Below, in pieces: positions 50,362-63,400 of a stretch of DNA of 64,000 nt. The translations under genes were made by a program, and so were the position numbers. Positions within the stretch are counted from its first letter, which is position 1, and every line of letters begins with the position of its first letter. Under the pieces are notes generated by a model. The model had not been told where the DNA came from. It was given only the letters and a program-made list of their open reading frames with translations, and made no database searches. The stretch spans positions 1 through 64,000 of the forward strand of contig CAVNZM010000002.1 in NCBI GenBank assembly GCA_963693365.1, in the 5' to 3' direction. The stretch is from Amoebidium appalachense (taxonomy: Eukaryota > Ichthyosporea).

Positions 50362-50744
50362 CTATTGGGCCTTTGCGTCCCTCTCCTTCTTGGCCAGGGC
50401 CTTCTTCCTGATACCCGCATGCATGCCATAGACGTACTGCTCGGCCACTTTTTGGGGCAACAAGCGCAGCACGGCCAGCTGCAGCTGGTGGGACCAGAAC
50501 CCAGGCGTCTGCAGCTCGTAGCCTATCAGGCCCACGGCCTGGCGGGCAAAGGAGGAGGGGCTGGGCACCAGCAGGCTGGCACTGCGGATCTTGCTGAGTT
50601 TGGTGGCCACGAGGAACGGCAGCACGGCCTGCACGTCAATACCTGCGGGCCTATGGTCAGCCAGGCAACACACAGAGAGGAGGAGGGGCCGGGGGGGGGA
50701 GGGGGGGGGGGGTCAGAAGGGATCAGAAAGCAAAGCCACGCAGA

Positions 50745-50785
<41 letters not shown>

Positions 50786-51068
50786 TGGTGGTGGTGGTGG
50801 GGGGGGGGGGGGGGGGAGGGGGGGGAAGAAGGAGAATCCACACAGAGCTTGGGGATCGGCCAGAATCCCTGCAAACCATTTTGGTTGGGTAGGTGGGGTG
50901 GGGGTGGGGGGTGGGAGGGGGAGGGCAGCCAGAGAACCCAGACCAAACATGGGGAAGGAGGTATACGTAATGCCGAATAGTTGGCGAGGGGGAGGCGAAG
51001 TAAGTAGGGTGGCGCGGGGGGAGGGGGGAGGGGTAGGTGGATGTGTGTGTGTATGTTTTTTGGGGGAA

Positions 51069-51107
<39 letters not shown>

Positions 51108-51693
51108 CTTGTTCAATCAAGCTTGCGGGCATCGATAAATGGACGTGTATTGTTTCTGTGTGTCACGTGTGTGTGTAAACCGCATGTGCCTCTGTACATG
51201 CCTGGGCACACGTGTCCCGTGTGATGTGGGTGATCAAGGGGTACACACGTACATGCATGCGTGTGTTTGCATGTTGATCTATGTGGTATGTCTCTCACTC
51301 TCTCTTTCTTCTCCCCCCCCGACCCCCCTTCTCTCTCTGTGTGTGTGTGCAGGTCTGTGCATGTGCAAGTACGTACAATCCCGTTCCTTCCCTCTGTGCG
51401 TGTGCCACTTATGTGTGTGTCCCACACAAACGCGCGCGTGTCTCCGTGCCTTTCTTGCCCCCCCCTCAATCCCCTCTCGCTCTCTCTCTGTGTGTGTGTG
51501 TGTTTGTGCGTGTGTGCGTGCATGTGTGTGCTTGTGTGTGTGTGTGTGCTTGTGTGGCCCATCCGTGCCATATGGTATAGCGGAAGGCCAGCTGCTTGCA
51601 CGTTAGAAATGTATAGAGTTGGGCAACAAGAAAAAAATACAGCTGATGGAGCTGTCTCGGGTCGGTCAGTGGATGAGGGTGTGCAAGGAAAAA

Positions 51694-51730
<37 letters not shown>

Positions 51731-51825
51731 TGTATAGATGACTGTTGCGTATGTTTTTGTTTGTTTTGTGTGGTTCCCCTTAGGGATGCGGGAGTGAGAG
51801 CGAGAAACGGGAGGTGTGTGTGTGT

Positions 51826-51856
<31 letters not shown>

Positions 51857-52632
51857 GACATGGGTGAGGCAGGAGATTACAGGGGTTCAAGGGAAGACAG
51901 ACAGAACAACAGCAAGGCACCCACCCCTCCCCTGGTACTCCTGGGCCAATCCCCGTGAGAAGTAGTCCACATAGGCCTTGGCTGCAGAGTAGACCGTCAG
52001 CAGGCCCATGGGGAAGTAGCCGCTGCTGCTGCTGATGTTGACAATGGCCCCACGCTTCCTGGGGTTGGGTGTGGTTGCAAGGGGATGGGTGCCAGGCGGG
52101 TGGGGTTGCACGGGTGGATGGGAGAGGGTGTGGAAGGGAGGGTAGGGAGGCGCTGGGGAAGGTGGGGGGGGCAGCAATGACAGAGGCTGCACTTAATAAC
52201 ATCTTCACTGTGCCCTTGGTCTCTGCTTTCTTACTGGGTACAACATGCTTGCTGGTGAAGGTGGTGACCGGCGTATATTGGGTATAAGGGGTAGGGGGTG
52301 CACACAGCGATACGTGGGCACATTACTGGTAATGTGAAGCAAGAACGGTTGGTATGTGCCGATGTGCAGAGTGTGTCTGGATATAAAAACACACTCCTGT
52401 AGCACGCTGGGGCCATGCATGTGTCCATGTGCCAGGCCATGAATACATACATGAACACATGTGCAAAGCGCATGTGTGTGTGTGTGGGGGGGGGGGGGGG
52501 GGGGGTGCATGCGTGGCGTGTGCGTATGTGTATGTGTGTGTGAGCGTGTCGGTGTATGTGAGTACGAGTGTGTGTAACGTGTGTGCATGAGTTTGCAAGT
52601 GTGCTAGTTCTTTGCATGTGTGTGTTTGTATA

Positions 52633-52666
<34 letters not shown>

Positions 52667-53620
52667 GTGTGCATGTGTGTGTGTGCGAGCGCGCTCTGAC
52701 GTGTGTGTGTGAGCGTGAGCGTGAGTGTGAGTGTGAGTGCGTGTGTGTGTGTGTGTGTGTGTGTGGTGTGGATGTGTATGTGTATGTGTATATGTGTGTG
52801 TGGGCGTGTCGGTGTATGTGAGTATGAGTGTGTAGTGCATGTGCATGAGTTTGCCAGTGTGCATGTGCATTTGTGTGTGTGTGTTTGTAACAGTGTGTGC
52901 ATGTGTACATGTGTGTGTGTGTGTGTGTGTGCTTGAGCATCTGTACTTGACTGTGTGGATCAATGTGAAGTGCAGCCAGAGACCACAAGCAGATGCACTG
53001 CACCCAGGCAGGTTTGTCTGTGGGTGTGTGCTGTTATGTGCACCCACAAGCAACCCAATGACAGTCAGACAACACAGGGGCACAGACCTCTGCAGCATGC
53101 CGGGCAGGACTGCACGTGTGACGTAAGTGAGTGCCCTCATGTTAAGCCTGAAGATCATGTCGATCTTTGAGGGCTCTATCTCCAGGAAGTAGTCTGGGTG
53201 CTCGTACCCCACCCCCGCATTGTTGACCAGCACCCCCACATCCAGCCCCTCGATGGCCTGGCCCAGTGACGTGAACACGCTGTCGTCACCAGACAGGTCC
53301 AGGGCCACGGTCTTGGTCTGCACCTTGTACTTGCTCTCTGCAGGGCCCATGCGTCAGAATCATGTTTACCCCCCCACCCCCCCAAACAACCAACCAACCT
53401 CTCCTACCTTGCCATACCCCCCCCCCCCCCCCCCCCTCCTTCCCTCTCTTTTCCCAAACACACACATCAATCCGCCTACGCCACCACACCGCCATCACTC
53501 CATGGTGCAATAGCTGGTGCAGCCAAGCATTCATTCGGGTTATGTCCTCAGTAGTGGAATGAGGACTGGTGGCTTCGAGTATGCCATTGAGGTGCCCCAG
53601 CCTGTGTAACACACACCTCC

Positions 53621-53662
<42 letters not shown>

Positions 53663-54830
53663 AATAATAATCCCCTCCCCGTTCTCAGACAACCCTCCCC
53701 CCCCTCCCCCCACCCCCCCCCAAACAATCACCCTCACACACACACCATCACCACACCCATTCACCTCTTTTCAACGACTACCCCCCCCCCCCCCCCCCCA
53801 GTTTTCAAACACACATCATCACCACCACCAGGCACACCAAACCCATCATCCTATCCGACCGCACAGACAGGCCTTTTCCTTTGACTCGCACACACATCCC
53901 CCCCCCCCCCTCTCTCTCTCTCTCTCTCCCCCCCCCCCCCCTTCTCCCCACCCACCCACCCACCCCACAGGTATTTTCAAACACGCAATCCATCATACAC
54001 CTTGCCAATCTCAACACACAAACACCACGACCTATCTGCTGTTGTTGCCCGTATCACGATTCACAACGATGTCCCCCTCCCCCCCCCCCCCCCCCCTCCC
54101 CCCACAAACACACCGACACACAGGGACACATACCTTCCCCCCCCCCTCCCCCCCTTTCTGGATACACACACACGCCCTAACGTTTTCCTCTGTTCCTCCC
54201 CATCCTCCCCCCCCTCTTTTGCCTATACACCCCATCCCGCCCCTGTCCCAAAGCCCATGGCTAATGATACATCTGGAATATAATTGAATAATATCATTCA
54301 ATGTTATAATAGGTGTATAATTAAATTATTTATTGTTAGGAAAAAGATAAGAATAACAATTTTAAAGAGTACAATCAATCAATAGTAGAAAAGATGTTAG
54401 TTAGTTTAATAATGATAGTAAAATAACATCCCTACGATCACGGCACACATGCCCCTTGGCCCCCAACACCGTCTCCCTCTGCTCTTCCTCAAACCATTCC
54501 CACCAATCTGGGCCACCACACGTACAACTGAAAAACACACCAAAAATCTGACATACACACATACAAAAACACACACCATAGACACATACACCCACACCTA
54601 CTGCAAAGAACACGCCCACATACACACCCAGCAAACAAACAACAGCTACCGACGAACATTAACCAAAAACACCGCACCTATCACAACATATACACACGCA
54701 TGCACACACACACACCCCACTAACACACACAAGCCCAACCAAACTCCCCCCACACACACACACAAAGCTCCCCCTGCTCCCTCCCTCCACACACCCACCG
54801 CCACCCTTTCTTCCCCCCCCCACCCCCCCA

Positions 54831-54861
<31 letters not shown>

Positions 54862-55994
54862 AACTCATACCCACACACACACACACACACACCCCCACCC
54901 ACCCACCCACCCACACCCACACCACACACACACCCACCCTACACACACCCACAACCACCCACCCACCCACACCCACACGCACGCACGCACGCGCACACCT
55001 ATCTCCTTGGCCACCTCCTGCAGCTTGCTGAGTGTGCGGCTGACCAGCACAATGTTGAGGCCCTTTCTGGCCAGCTCGAAGGCATAGGCCTTGCCGATAC
55101 CGTCCGTAGACCCCGTCACCACTGCACCCATACATATCTGCCGGTCAGCACCTGGAAACGAACCCAACAACCCTTCCAACTCTTCTCCTCGCCCTCCCCC
55201 CACCCCCTCTCCCCCCAACTCCTCCCAACCCCCCAACTCCCGGCCCTCCCCCTCACCTCCTGGCCTCTTCGCCAGGTCCATATAATTCTTCACAGACAGA
55301 GTAACGTCAGAAGGAGTAATTTGGTCTTAACTTAATGTACGGAGTACGTTTGCCATCAGTCATTCCTAACCCTTCGAGATTCCCAACTTCCCCCTTACCC
55401 CAAATCCACGCAACCACACACGTCAACCACTACACAGTGTGTAAACCCTGCACGCCGTTCCCACTTCCACCCTGCCCCTTCACGCGTAGTGGCCCGTTTC
55501 CCCCGCCACACCACCAGCTCCAACTATCTGATGCCTTTACTAAAACATATTCGAACATCCCCCCCCCCCCCCTCCCCCCCCCCTTCCCCCCTCCCCCTCC
55601 CGCCGGATCCCACCTTCTTACCATCAACATTCTCAATCTGAGGCACAACCCACTACCCACACTAACCCCCCCCCCCCCCCCCCCCCCCCCCAACCCATCT
55701 ACCACGATGCCCGCCTGATTAACTGTGGCGTATGCTCAGGTAGAACCCTAACGGAGAAGAAAAAGTGTGAAGCAAAGATAAGCGACTGTCTTTCGAGCCC
55801 CTAGTGAGCTCACCTTACTACCTCCCCGTGCACATACTTCTCCTTCCCTCCCACGCACCTGCCCAGCTGCCGTACTTCTTCAGGTCCTTGCCTGGCCGCA
55901 GAAAGTACACGTACACAAACTGCGCCACTCCAGCAAGCACGTACAGCCCCGCAAGGGCTGCGGCTGCCTGGCCGATAAATGCAAAGTCAACCAT
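50362..55994 (-). CDS. HSD17B12: Very-long-chain 3-oxoacyl-CoA reductase / 17-beta-HSD type 12
   Basis: Five exons: 55994-55859, 55151-54999, 53337-53088, 52058-51925, 50642-50362; all junctions are GT-AG and phase-matched, giving 317 aa, the usual family length. A hydrophobic N-terminal segment ([20 protein letters not shown]) is the expected ER membrane anchor. The classical SDR fold follows: cofactor loop TGSTDGIG (58-65), NNAG (135-138), Ser 190 in NISSSSG, Tyr 203 and Lys 207 in [24 protein letters not shown] aligns gap-free with animal HSD17B12. It should reduce 3-ketoacyl-CoA with NADPH in fatty-acid elongation at the ER, possibly also steroids. The C-terminus is Lys-rich ([16 protein letters not shown]) but lacks a strict KKxx ending. 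It shares a divergent promoter with BTB-WD40 paralogue 2. Confidence 0.94.
50745..51107. repeat. (GT)n-(GGT)n-(G)n compound tract and a long G-run
   Basis: At 50745-50815 GT passes into GGT and then G. A separate G-run lies at 51071-51107. Both are in reductase intron 50643-51924. Confidence 0.9.
51693..51855. repeat. G-run and (GT)n(G)n compound tract
   Basis: G-run 51693-51728 and GT-then-G tract 51814-51855, same reductase intron. Confidence 0.9.
52478..52940. repeat. TG-rich block with G-run
   Basis: (GT)n(G)n at 52478-52507, then ~320 bp of TG with a GTGAGC-type hexamer array (52710-52740), in reductase intron 52059-53087. Confidence 0.85.
53629..54980. repeat. CA, C and CCCA microsatellite-rich intron
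   Basis: CA repeats (53629-53660, 54834-54890), multiple C-runs (53781-53800, 53901-53941, 54068-54098) and CCCA arrays, in reductase intron 53338-54998. An AT-rich island at 54260-54430 stands out from the C-rich surroundings. Confidence 0.8.
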
Positions 55995-56782
55995 TTCTAT
56001 ATGTGATAAAAGCGAAGTGTGAGAACCGTTTGGTGCTTCGCTGCTTTTTGTTGCCACATGTGGTGACGATGGCAGCCTGGGTTTGCGTTACGAATCGTAT
56101 CGGCCTAAAATACGATTTAGGAAACCCCGTAATACGATTAACAGGAGCCATCCAATTAGTAAATGCGACCCTGAAGGGTGTCACAATCCTCGGAATTTGC
56201 CTAAATACGATTAAGAACGCCAAACCCCGGCAATGCCTGTGGCAGACACTGTTTTCCCCCTAAAAAATGCGTTGGCGCCCATTTGGTGGGTTTTGATTGG
56301 GTCAGCGTAGTGCGAGGTTGTCACATGTTGGGGCCATGTGACCCAATCAAATCGCGCAGCTTTATCGAGGGATCTGCATTTAGCTTTATATGGCAGGCAA
56401 ACACAGTAGATTAGGCGCCTGACCTTGGTTACGTTGTCTGACTGCCGGCGGTGAGCCACACAGTGACGACACCCACTCACCAAAACCGCGGCGCGATCGA
56501 TACTATGTCGACGCGCCATCAGCTGCAGGCACAGTGAGGCAACACAAGCATAGCAGGAAGGTTGGCAGAAAGGTAGCTGCTAGCTGGCGGACATAGTGTC
56601 TGAAGTCAAATACTACGTGCCGTGACATGCCTGGGAGTGACTGTGCATGGTAGTTTCTATTGCAGCATCTGACGGTAGCGGGGAGTGAACCGTTCTTCTC
56701 CTTGTACGTGCATCTAGCCCAGTAGCCCACCAGCACAACGAGCCAACCAGCCCCTGCACGTGCCCCCGTGTGCGTGTGGGCC
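55995..56782. promoter_or_regulatory. Divergent promoter, ketoacyl-CoA reductase / BTB-WD40 paralogue 2
   Basis: Repeat-free 788 bp between two divergent ATGs. ATACGATT occurs three times in direct orientation (56110, 56132, 56205) and once inverted (56093-56100). An inverted pair of CCAAT-containing sites, TTGATTGGGTCA (about 56293) and TGACCCAATCAA (about 56339), lies to the right. Regulatory function is inferred. Confidence 0.5.
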
Positions 56783-57289
56783 ATGGAGGACCTACGGCCA
56801 CTCTGTGAGGCGCTTGGGTCTGCCCGGCAGCAGGTGGCGCAGGCACTGGACGAGGCGGGGCGGGTGCTGGGCAGGCTGGAGAGGGAGGCGGCCAGGCTGT
56901 GGGAGCAGACACGTGCACTGGCCGAGGAGAGGGAGGCCCTGGAGAGAGAGAGGTGCGTGCGTGTGCACTCGTGGCTGCACGGACATACTTGAACTAGAGA
57001 AACACACCTACGTGCGCAGCATCATTGAGTCATAGATTCGCACGAATGCAGTCTTCAATTTAATGTCTCACACAAACGGACAAGCGAATGACTTGGATCT
57101 GCATCCATTATGGATACACACACACACTAACACGCGCACATGCACGCGTACCCACGCACACACACAACACACAGACACCAACTTGCAAAATGCATATGCC
57201 CACACCAACATCCACATCTACGTCGACACCCCAACAAAAACCCCTCGCCCCCTCTCCCCCTCCTCACACACACACACACACGCACGCAC

Positions 57290-57336
<47 letters not shown>

Positions 57337-57512
57337 CGCACACACAGATACTTACACAACTATCTCAACACTTGCACAACCTGTAATGCAACGGCATTGC
57401 ATTTATACCTCTAGTCCTTCTCGACCACATGTTGGGGCTTTGAAAGGCAGATGCACACCAGAGACAGGCACTCTAAACGTGAGGTTGGCTTCAACATGTT
57501 ACACGACCTAGG

Positions 57513-57606
<94 letters not shown>

Positions 57607-58343
57607 TACACACACACACCTTGACAGACACACAGGCGCACACCCACAGACCCATGCAGGCACATTAGACTTGTAGCAATTATCCAGCATCCCACCGCAT
57701 GCCCTGTCTTTGTCCCGCTGCTTCCTGTTCCCCCACCTGCCCTGCCTCCCTGTGTTGCCTCCTGCTGTGTAGCTCAGCAGTTAGGGTGTGGGTGCACGTG
57801 TCCTGTTTTATTTGTATGTCTGCACCCTTTTGTGCTTGTGTCTCCCATGTGTGTGCACGGCTTTTTTCCCAAGCGGCACGGTGTGTGCCTGACATGACTG
57901 TGCCTGCATGCCGACATGTGTGCCTGTGGGTGTGTGCCTGCCTGTTTGTTTGTTTGGGCCACAACGAGCGCAGCACAAGGCAACCTGCAGTGCGCTGGGA
58001 GGGCTCGTGTTTACTTTGCTAGGCAACTCTAAACGACCCCCAACACCTTGCGCTGATCTTGCACCCTTTCCCCAATTCTAGCCTCTTCTCCCCCCCCCCC
58101 CCCCCCCCCCCCTTCCCCCCTTCTCTCTCCCCTAGTTCCCTCCCGCCGTCATTCTCCCCCCCCGTTCCCCCCCCCGGAGGGTTGGCTGTGGTAGGGGGTA
58201 GGGCAGGGGGTGTGCGGGAGGGTGGTGGACGGTGTATGTGCACCAAAGTCGTGTGGGTGTGCTAGAGGCTTGGTGGGTGATGCACTTGTAAGGGCCTGCA
58301 TATGTCCGTGTGCACCTTGCCCTGTGCTGCCCACCTCCCCCCC

Positions 58344-58377
<34 letters not shown>

Positions 58378-59818
58378 TCCCCACTCCCCCCCCCCCCCAC
58401 CCGGCCCTCTCCCTACGTTTCTGACCATGCCCCCCCCCCCCCCCCCTCCCCCCTCCCCCCGCCGGCCGCTTCTGACCAGATGCCCCCCCTCCCCCCTCCC
58501 CCCTCCCCCCTCCCCTCTCCCCCTTCCTGGCTCTAGGGCGGCACTGCGGCGTGAGGCCACTGTGCTATCCACGTGCAACGTCAGTGCTGATGACGTCATC
58601 GAGCTTGAAGTTGGGGGGCAGCCCTTGACAACCAGCAGGCACACCCTGACGCGGCTGCAGGGCAGCATGCTGGCTGCATGGTTCAGTGGCCGCCATGCGC
58701 TCAGGGCCAGCAAGGAGGGCCGCATAGTCATCGACAGGGACCCCACGTGGTTTGGCTACGTGCTGGACTATGCACGCACAGGCACCATGCTCCCCCTGCC
58801 CCCTGACCCCCACCTGGTGGCCCGCATACGCCAGGAGTTTGACTTCTTCTGCATCCCATGGCCCATGGCTGGGGACGAGCGCAAAGCGCCCAGCCTAGTG
58901 GACTGCATGGCGCAGGGCCACAGGGAGCTGACGCTACTGGGGCACACGGACAGGGTCACGTGCCTGGCCGTGGACGGGCACACGGTGGCCAGCGGCAGCA
59001 TGGATGCCACCGTGCGGCTGTGGGATGCCGTGAGGGGCACGTACCTGCGCACGCTGGTGGGCCACAGGGGCTGTGTGCTGTCGCTGGCCCTGGGCCATGG
59101 CCTGGTGGCCTCGTGGGCCAGCGAGGACTGCACGGTGCGGCTGTGGGCCCGAGATACGGGCTGTCGCCTGCACGAGGTGCCCTGCAGGGCCGTGGTGTCC
59201 CTGGCCCTGGGCCCGGCCATGGTGGCGGCCAGTGTGGCCGAGCAGGGCCAGCCGGCCAGCCTGCGGGTGTGGGCCACTGACACGGGCCAGGGCCTGGCCA
59301 CCATCCCAGGCACCAACCCGCTGTTCCGGCTGGCCTTTGTGGACGGCCTGCTGGCCGGGGCCGTGGGCAGCAGTGTGCGGCTGTGGCACCCGGGCACAGG
59401 GGCCTGTGTGCGGGTGCTGGAGGGCCACGGCATGACGGTGGATGCGATAGTGGCCACGGAGGGCCTGCTGGTCACGGCCGCACACACCATGGGCCGGCCT
59501 GAGGGCGAGTACATTGTGTGGGACCCAGTGACGGGCACCGTGCAGCTGCGGCGGCAGGTGCAGACACAGTACTGCAAGCGGTTTGTCTATGTGGGGGGCT
59601 GCCTGGCGTTTGGGGACCGGGACCACAGCATCTCGCTGCACGACATGGCCAGTGGCCGGCGGCTGGACCTGCCGGGCCACCTGGATGCCGTGCTGGCCGT
59701 GGCGGCGGCCCCCGGCCACCGCATGATCGTCAGTGGCTCACGGGACAAGACCGTCAAGCTGTGGTGGCCTGCTGACCAATCAAATAAGCGCCCACGCACC
59801 GAGGATGCTGACGCCTGA
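56783..59818 (+). CDS. BTB (T1/KCTD-type) and WD40 protein, paralogue 2
   Basis: Two exons, 56783-56952 and 58537-59818, phase-2 junction AG|G; 483 aa. The ATG sits in GGGCCATGG. Residues 1-60 are a coiled coil (ALDEAGRVLGRLEREAARLW). The BTB domain follows (DDVIELEVGGQPLTTSRHTL, DPTWFGYVLDYARTG), then a WD40 propeller with LLGHTDRVTCLAVDG..GSMDATVRLWD, LVGHRGCVLSLALG and a final GHRMIVSGSRDKTVKLW; the C-terminus is basic and acidic (NKRPRTEDADA), a possible nuclear signal. The first 25 residues align gap-free with paralogue 1, with the initiator Met where paralogue 1 has Gly. Probably an oligomeric adaptor, by analogy to KCTD3/SHKBP1; partner unknown. Confidence 0.91.
57283..57620. repeat. 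(CA)n microsatellites
   Basis: CA/CACG tracts at 57266-57345 and 57511-57620 in intron 56953-58536. Confidence 0.9.
58090..58525. repeat. C-runs and CCCT repeats before the main exon
   Basis: C-runs at 58090-58112, 58338-58373, 58430-58446 and a CCCCCCT array up to 58525, ending 10 bases before the CTCTAG acceptor of BTB-WD40 paralogue 2; it may act as an oversized polypyrimidine tract. Confidence 0.85.
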
Positions 59819-61092
59819 CGAGTAGGCGGATTGTGGGGGGGGAGTGATATCGATGCTCTTTAAGGTGTTGCTGCTCGGGTGGCATGCCAGACGTGACCCA
59901 CCACATATGCTAACAGACACACCCTAAAAGCCTATTTGATCGGCATGTGGCCCGGACACCTTTATGTTGGCATGGCGCACACCCCGAAAATGGTGATCAA
60001 CCTTGGTTAACCGGGGATTGACACCGGTGACCGGGCAGCTTATGCACCCTCCCGTCAAGATGGCTCAGAATCGACCTTCATCCCGACCTAGCCTCGTCTA
60101 TCTCCTACATCCGCCATTGAAATCTGCGCTGGCACCTTGGCAGCACTCTCAGAGATCCAAACGTCTCTGCCGCCCTCCCATCTTTGCACCAAAAAGAACA
60201 TGAAATGTAGAATACGTATACAGGGCACCTCGTGCATAACTATCTCATTGGTTCATGCCCGTAGCATTGCACTGCCCGCCCTTCAGGATAATTATAAGAT
60301 AGGGAGACAGCTAGAGTTCCCCCTATACCTAAAAGAATGCTTGGCTCTATACCGTATATAGTAAACACCAACGAAACTGTCTCTCTCCAATACACTATTT
60401 AGGTCCTGATCCGGGCTGCCTATAAAAAAAAGGGGAATTTGATCCCTGTAGAGTGGTTTTGATTGGATATATGCCAACCACTCTCACGTGACTTAAACGG
60501 TGTTATATCTGATTGTAGCCTATGATGTAGGGGGCTGATCCCGCATGTTTTCGACATGATGAATTTTAATTTCCGTTAATATTGGCTCTAAACTAATGTA
60601 GGCCCGTTGGCCCTTTGGAGCAACAACATCCTCGCCTGATTAGCAAAAAATCTGTTCAACATGTTTATAGCAATTGCAATTGTTTGTTTGTTTGTTTGTT
60701 TGTTTTGTTGCGTGTGCACGTTTGTGGTGGTGGTGGTGATGGGTTTGTAGGGGGGGGCAGGGGGTAGTATAGGCAAATTTCTTTTGGCCGGTGCGGATAC
60801 CGGCCCCGATCCCTGTGTAAATATACAGGTCCAGATATGTTTTGCTGTTCCACTACCATAATAGATACAAGCATTTGTGCTTTGTTATCTCCTGTGAGAC
60901 TCTGTGATATGGTCAATCTTGCAGTCAGCTCCCATTATGGTTCCCGAGCTGCAGGCAGACCATGCACATTGATAGTCACTGGTTTCCAGAGCCTCAGGCC
61001 TGCTGATTGGTTTGGTTGGTTCTCAGAGCCTGCTCATTGGTTGGCGCTGACACGCACCCGCACATATCACCAAGCCATATGCGTACCTGCTA

Positions 61093-61155
61093 GGGTCACC
61101 CGCAAGTTGCATATATTTGCATATATTTGCACATATTTACAACTTCGGGTGACCC
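61093..61155. repeat. Long hairpin with ATATTTGC loop
   Basis: GGGTCACCCGCAAGTTG (61093-61109) pairs with CAACTTCGGGTGACCC (61140-61155) with one bulged base; the 30-base loop repeats CATATATTTG. Confidence 0.8.
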
Positions 61156-61311
61156 CTCCTGCTATGCATGGAAGGCCACTGTGACTGACAACTGAAGGTG
61201 AGAGTGCCAGCCGGGTCGGCATGTACATTAACTTCGAAATACACAGGCTCTTCTAGGCCTAGGATATACCGTATTTCATAAGGCCATAGAGGTAGACAAG
61301 TGTTTTTTGTG

Positions 61312-61348
61312 TGTGTATACGTATGTGTGTACATGTGTGTGTGTGTGT

Positions 61349-61444
<96 letters not shown>

Positions 61445-61503
61445 CACGTGTGTGTGTGTGTGTGTGTGTCACACGTGTGTGTGTACATGTGTGTATGTGT
61501 GTG
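61312..61503. repeat. (TG)n with periodic CACGTG
   Basis: TG repeats interrupted at intervals by CACGTG or ACACGTGT. Confidence 0.9.
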
Positions 61504-61716
61504 TGCCAGCGAGTGGACTCCCCCCCCTTCCCCCCCCTAAACCCCCATGGCCAAGGACTGGCACATTCGAATTCCAATGCTGGTTGGCACTGTCTGGGCC
61601 TGTGTGTGCACACGAAAACCCATTGAGAGCGTTTGGCGGTGAAGGGCGGTGAAGGTGTTGGAAGTATTGTGCTTGTGGTGGTGGTGGCCCTGCGGGTGGG
61701 TGGGTGGAAAGGGGAG

Positions 61717-61802
61717 GGGGGGGGGGGGAGGAAGGACACGGTGTGTGTGGGTGGGTGGGTGGGTGGGGGGGGTCCGGGGGGGGGGGGGGGGGGGGGGGGA
61801 GG
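61717..61802. repeat. G-runs with GGGT array
   Basis: G-run, GGGT units (61747-61765), then a longer G-run. Confidence 0.9.
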
Positions 61803-62184
61803 GGGCATATTGCAATGCAGTGATAATTGCATGCACCTGACAGGCCGGGCCGGGTACAGAGTAGTTTCCCGGACTCCCGGGTTCATGACTCACTCCTAAC
61901 TGTAAGAGTATGCAGTAGGTATTTGTATTAGTATAAATGGGAGAACCCTTCTAACAAAACCAGGTCAGGGCACATTGTGGCCAACGGGTGTCGTGTTCGG
62001 CTGCTATCATCTAGTTACTTCCTAAACTAAATATACCACACAATTTGGGAGTAGTGTTTCAAGTGACCACTTAGATATGTGTGCCTTATAGTGGCTCAAA
62101 ACTCTCAGTAAAGGCTCAGTGGATGGGTGTGGCATAGCGCCATAACACGTCTTTGATGCTATAATGAAGGGGGGCCCGGGGGCC

Positions 62185-62344
62185 AGGGGGGGGGGAGGGG
62201 GAGGGGGGAGGTGGGGGGTGGGGGGGGGGGGGGGGGGGGGGGGAGGGGCCCAGGGGCCCGCGGCAGTACCAAGAACCAAGGCCATTGCGAAATCCGGGTT
62301 AGTAAATCAACAGACCTTGCAATGTGCATGCTAAGGTCCTCGGA

Positions 62345-62396
<52 letters not shown>

Positions 62397-62398
62397 AC
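62185..62398. repeat. G-run, then (C)n(CA)n
   Basis: G tracts at 62185-62243, unique spacer, then C-run 62350-62382 continuing into CA repeats; the two homopolymers could pair as a large inverted repeat. Confidence 0.9.
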
Positions 62399-63187
62399 AT
62401 ACCCACACCCACCCATGGCCACCCACCCACCCACCCACCCAATCTCCCTCCCTCCCCCCACCACCACCACCCATCCCGCGGCAAAAAGACAACAACAAAA
62501 AAACAAAACTTGCGCCTGCGCCCGAGTCTTTGATCACCAGCAATAAGCTCTAAAGAGAAGGTCACCACGGTATGCTTGACCAGCTTTACTTTGTTCGATT
62601 GGAAAACACTTGGCAATAGAGATATTTGGATGACCATCCGAAGGCAGGAGTTCAAAGTGGTGTCACCTGTACTAAGTACGTTCGTATGTATGTGTGAAGC
62701 TCTTTGGGAACTTCAAAGTATTTCACATTTTGTCTGGTTCTAAGCAGGACGCTGCTTCCAACCCCTAGCAGTGCTGAGTATCACCACTCACGTTACACCA
62801 ACGATGGCGACATCCAGCCCAGCGGACCGTGCACATCATGATCATGATCGACATTCAAGGTTCTGAAAGTGAATGCACAGACCGACGGAATGCGGTGACT
62901 CACTGCCACGACAACAAACCGGGCTGCAACTATGGGGCCTAAAGGATATTCTGTGACTGTGTGGATTCCCTCAGATCCGCTCAGCCAGCCTAAGCCCCGG
63001 ATCTTGCGTCCGGACACACTGCCAGCCTGTGTTCGCCTACAGAGGCTGTGCACGTGTTGGTGCTCTCTCTCAGAGGCAAGGTGACTGAAACCCGCTTCAG
63101 AGAGCTAGGGGCACATTATAGCCACTTGAACACATATTTAGTTGCCAAGTTGCTGGAAAACGGGCAGCCACCGAGGGCGCCCCCATA

Positions 63188-63193
63188 TTTATT
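63188..63193 (-). terminator. Candidate poly(A) signal for the rightmost gene
   Basis: AATAAA on the minus strand, about 210 bases past the stop at 63401. Confidence 0.4.
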
Positions 63194-63232
63194 GAATGAG
63201 CAGGACAGGCCATAACTAACGCCGGAACCTCA

Positions 63233-63344
63233 GAAGTTTACCCATACATACCGCAGCACAGCCCCAGGCTGCAAGTCAGCAACCACCTATGAAGTTTACC
63301 CATACATTCCGCAGCACAGCCACATGCCGTAAGTAAGCAACCAC
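63233..63344. repeat. 58-bp tandem duplication
   Basis: Two copies starting GAAGTTTACCCATACAT at 63233 and 63291, with a few substitutions. Confidence 0.9.
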
Positions 63345-63400
63345 AAAAACTTCGTGCATTCGAACATCTATCCCTGTCTATTTTTTTCCGCGCGTCTATA

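Larger units (their letters stand above)
59819..63400. other. Intergenic, no gene supported
   Basis: 3.6 kb of mixed unique sequence with short AT-rich parts, a (TTTG)n run at 60680-60706, the hairpin, TG and G tracts listed separately, and a 58-bp tandem duplication. No splice-supported coding exon was found. Confidence 0.6.
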
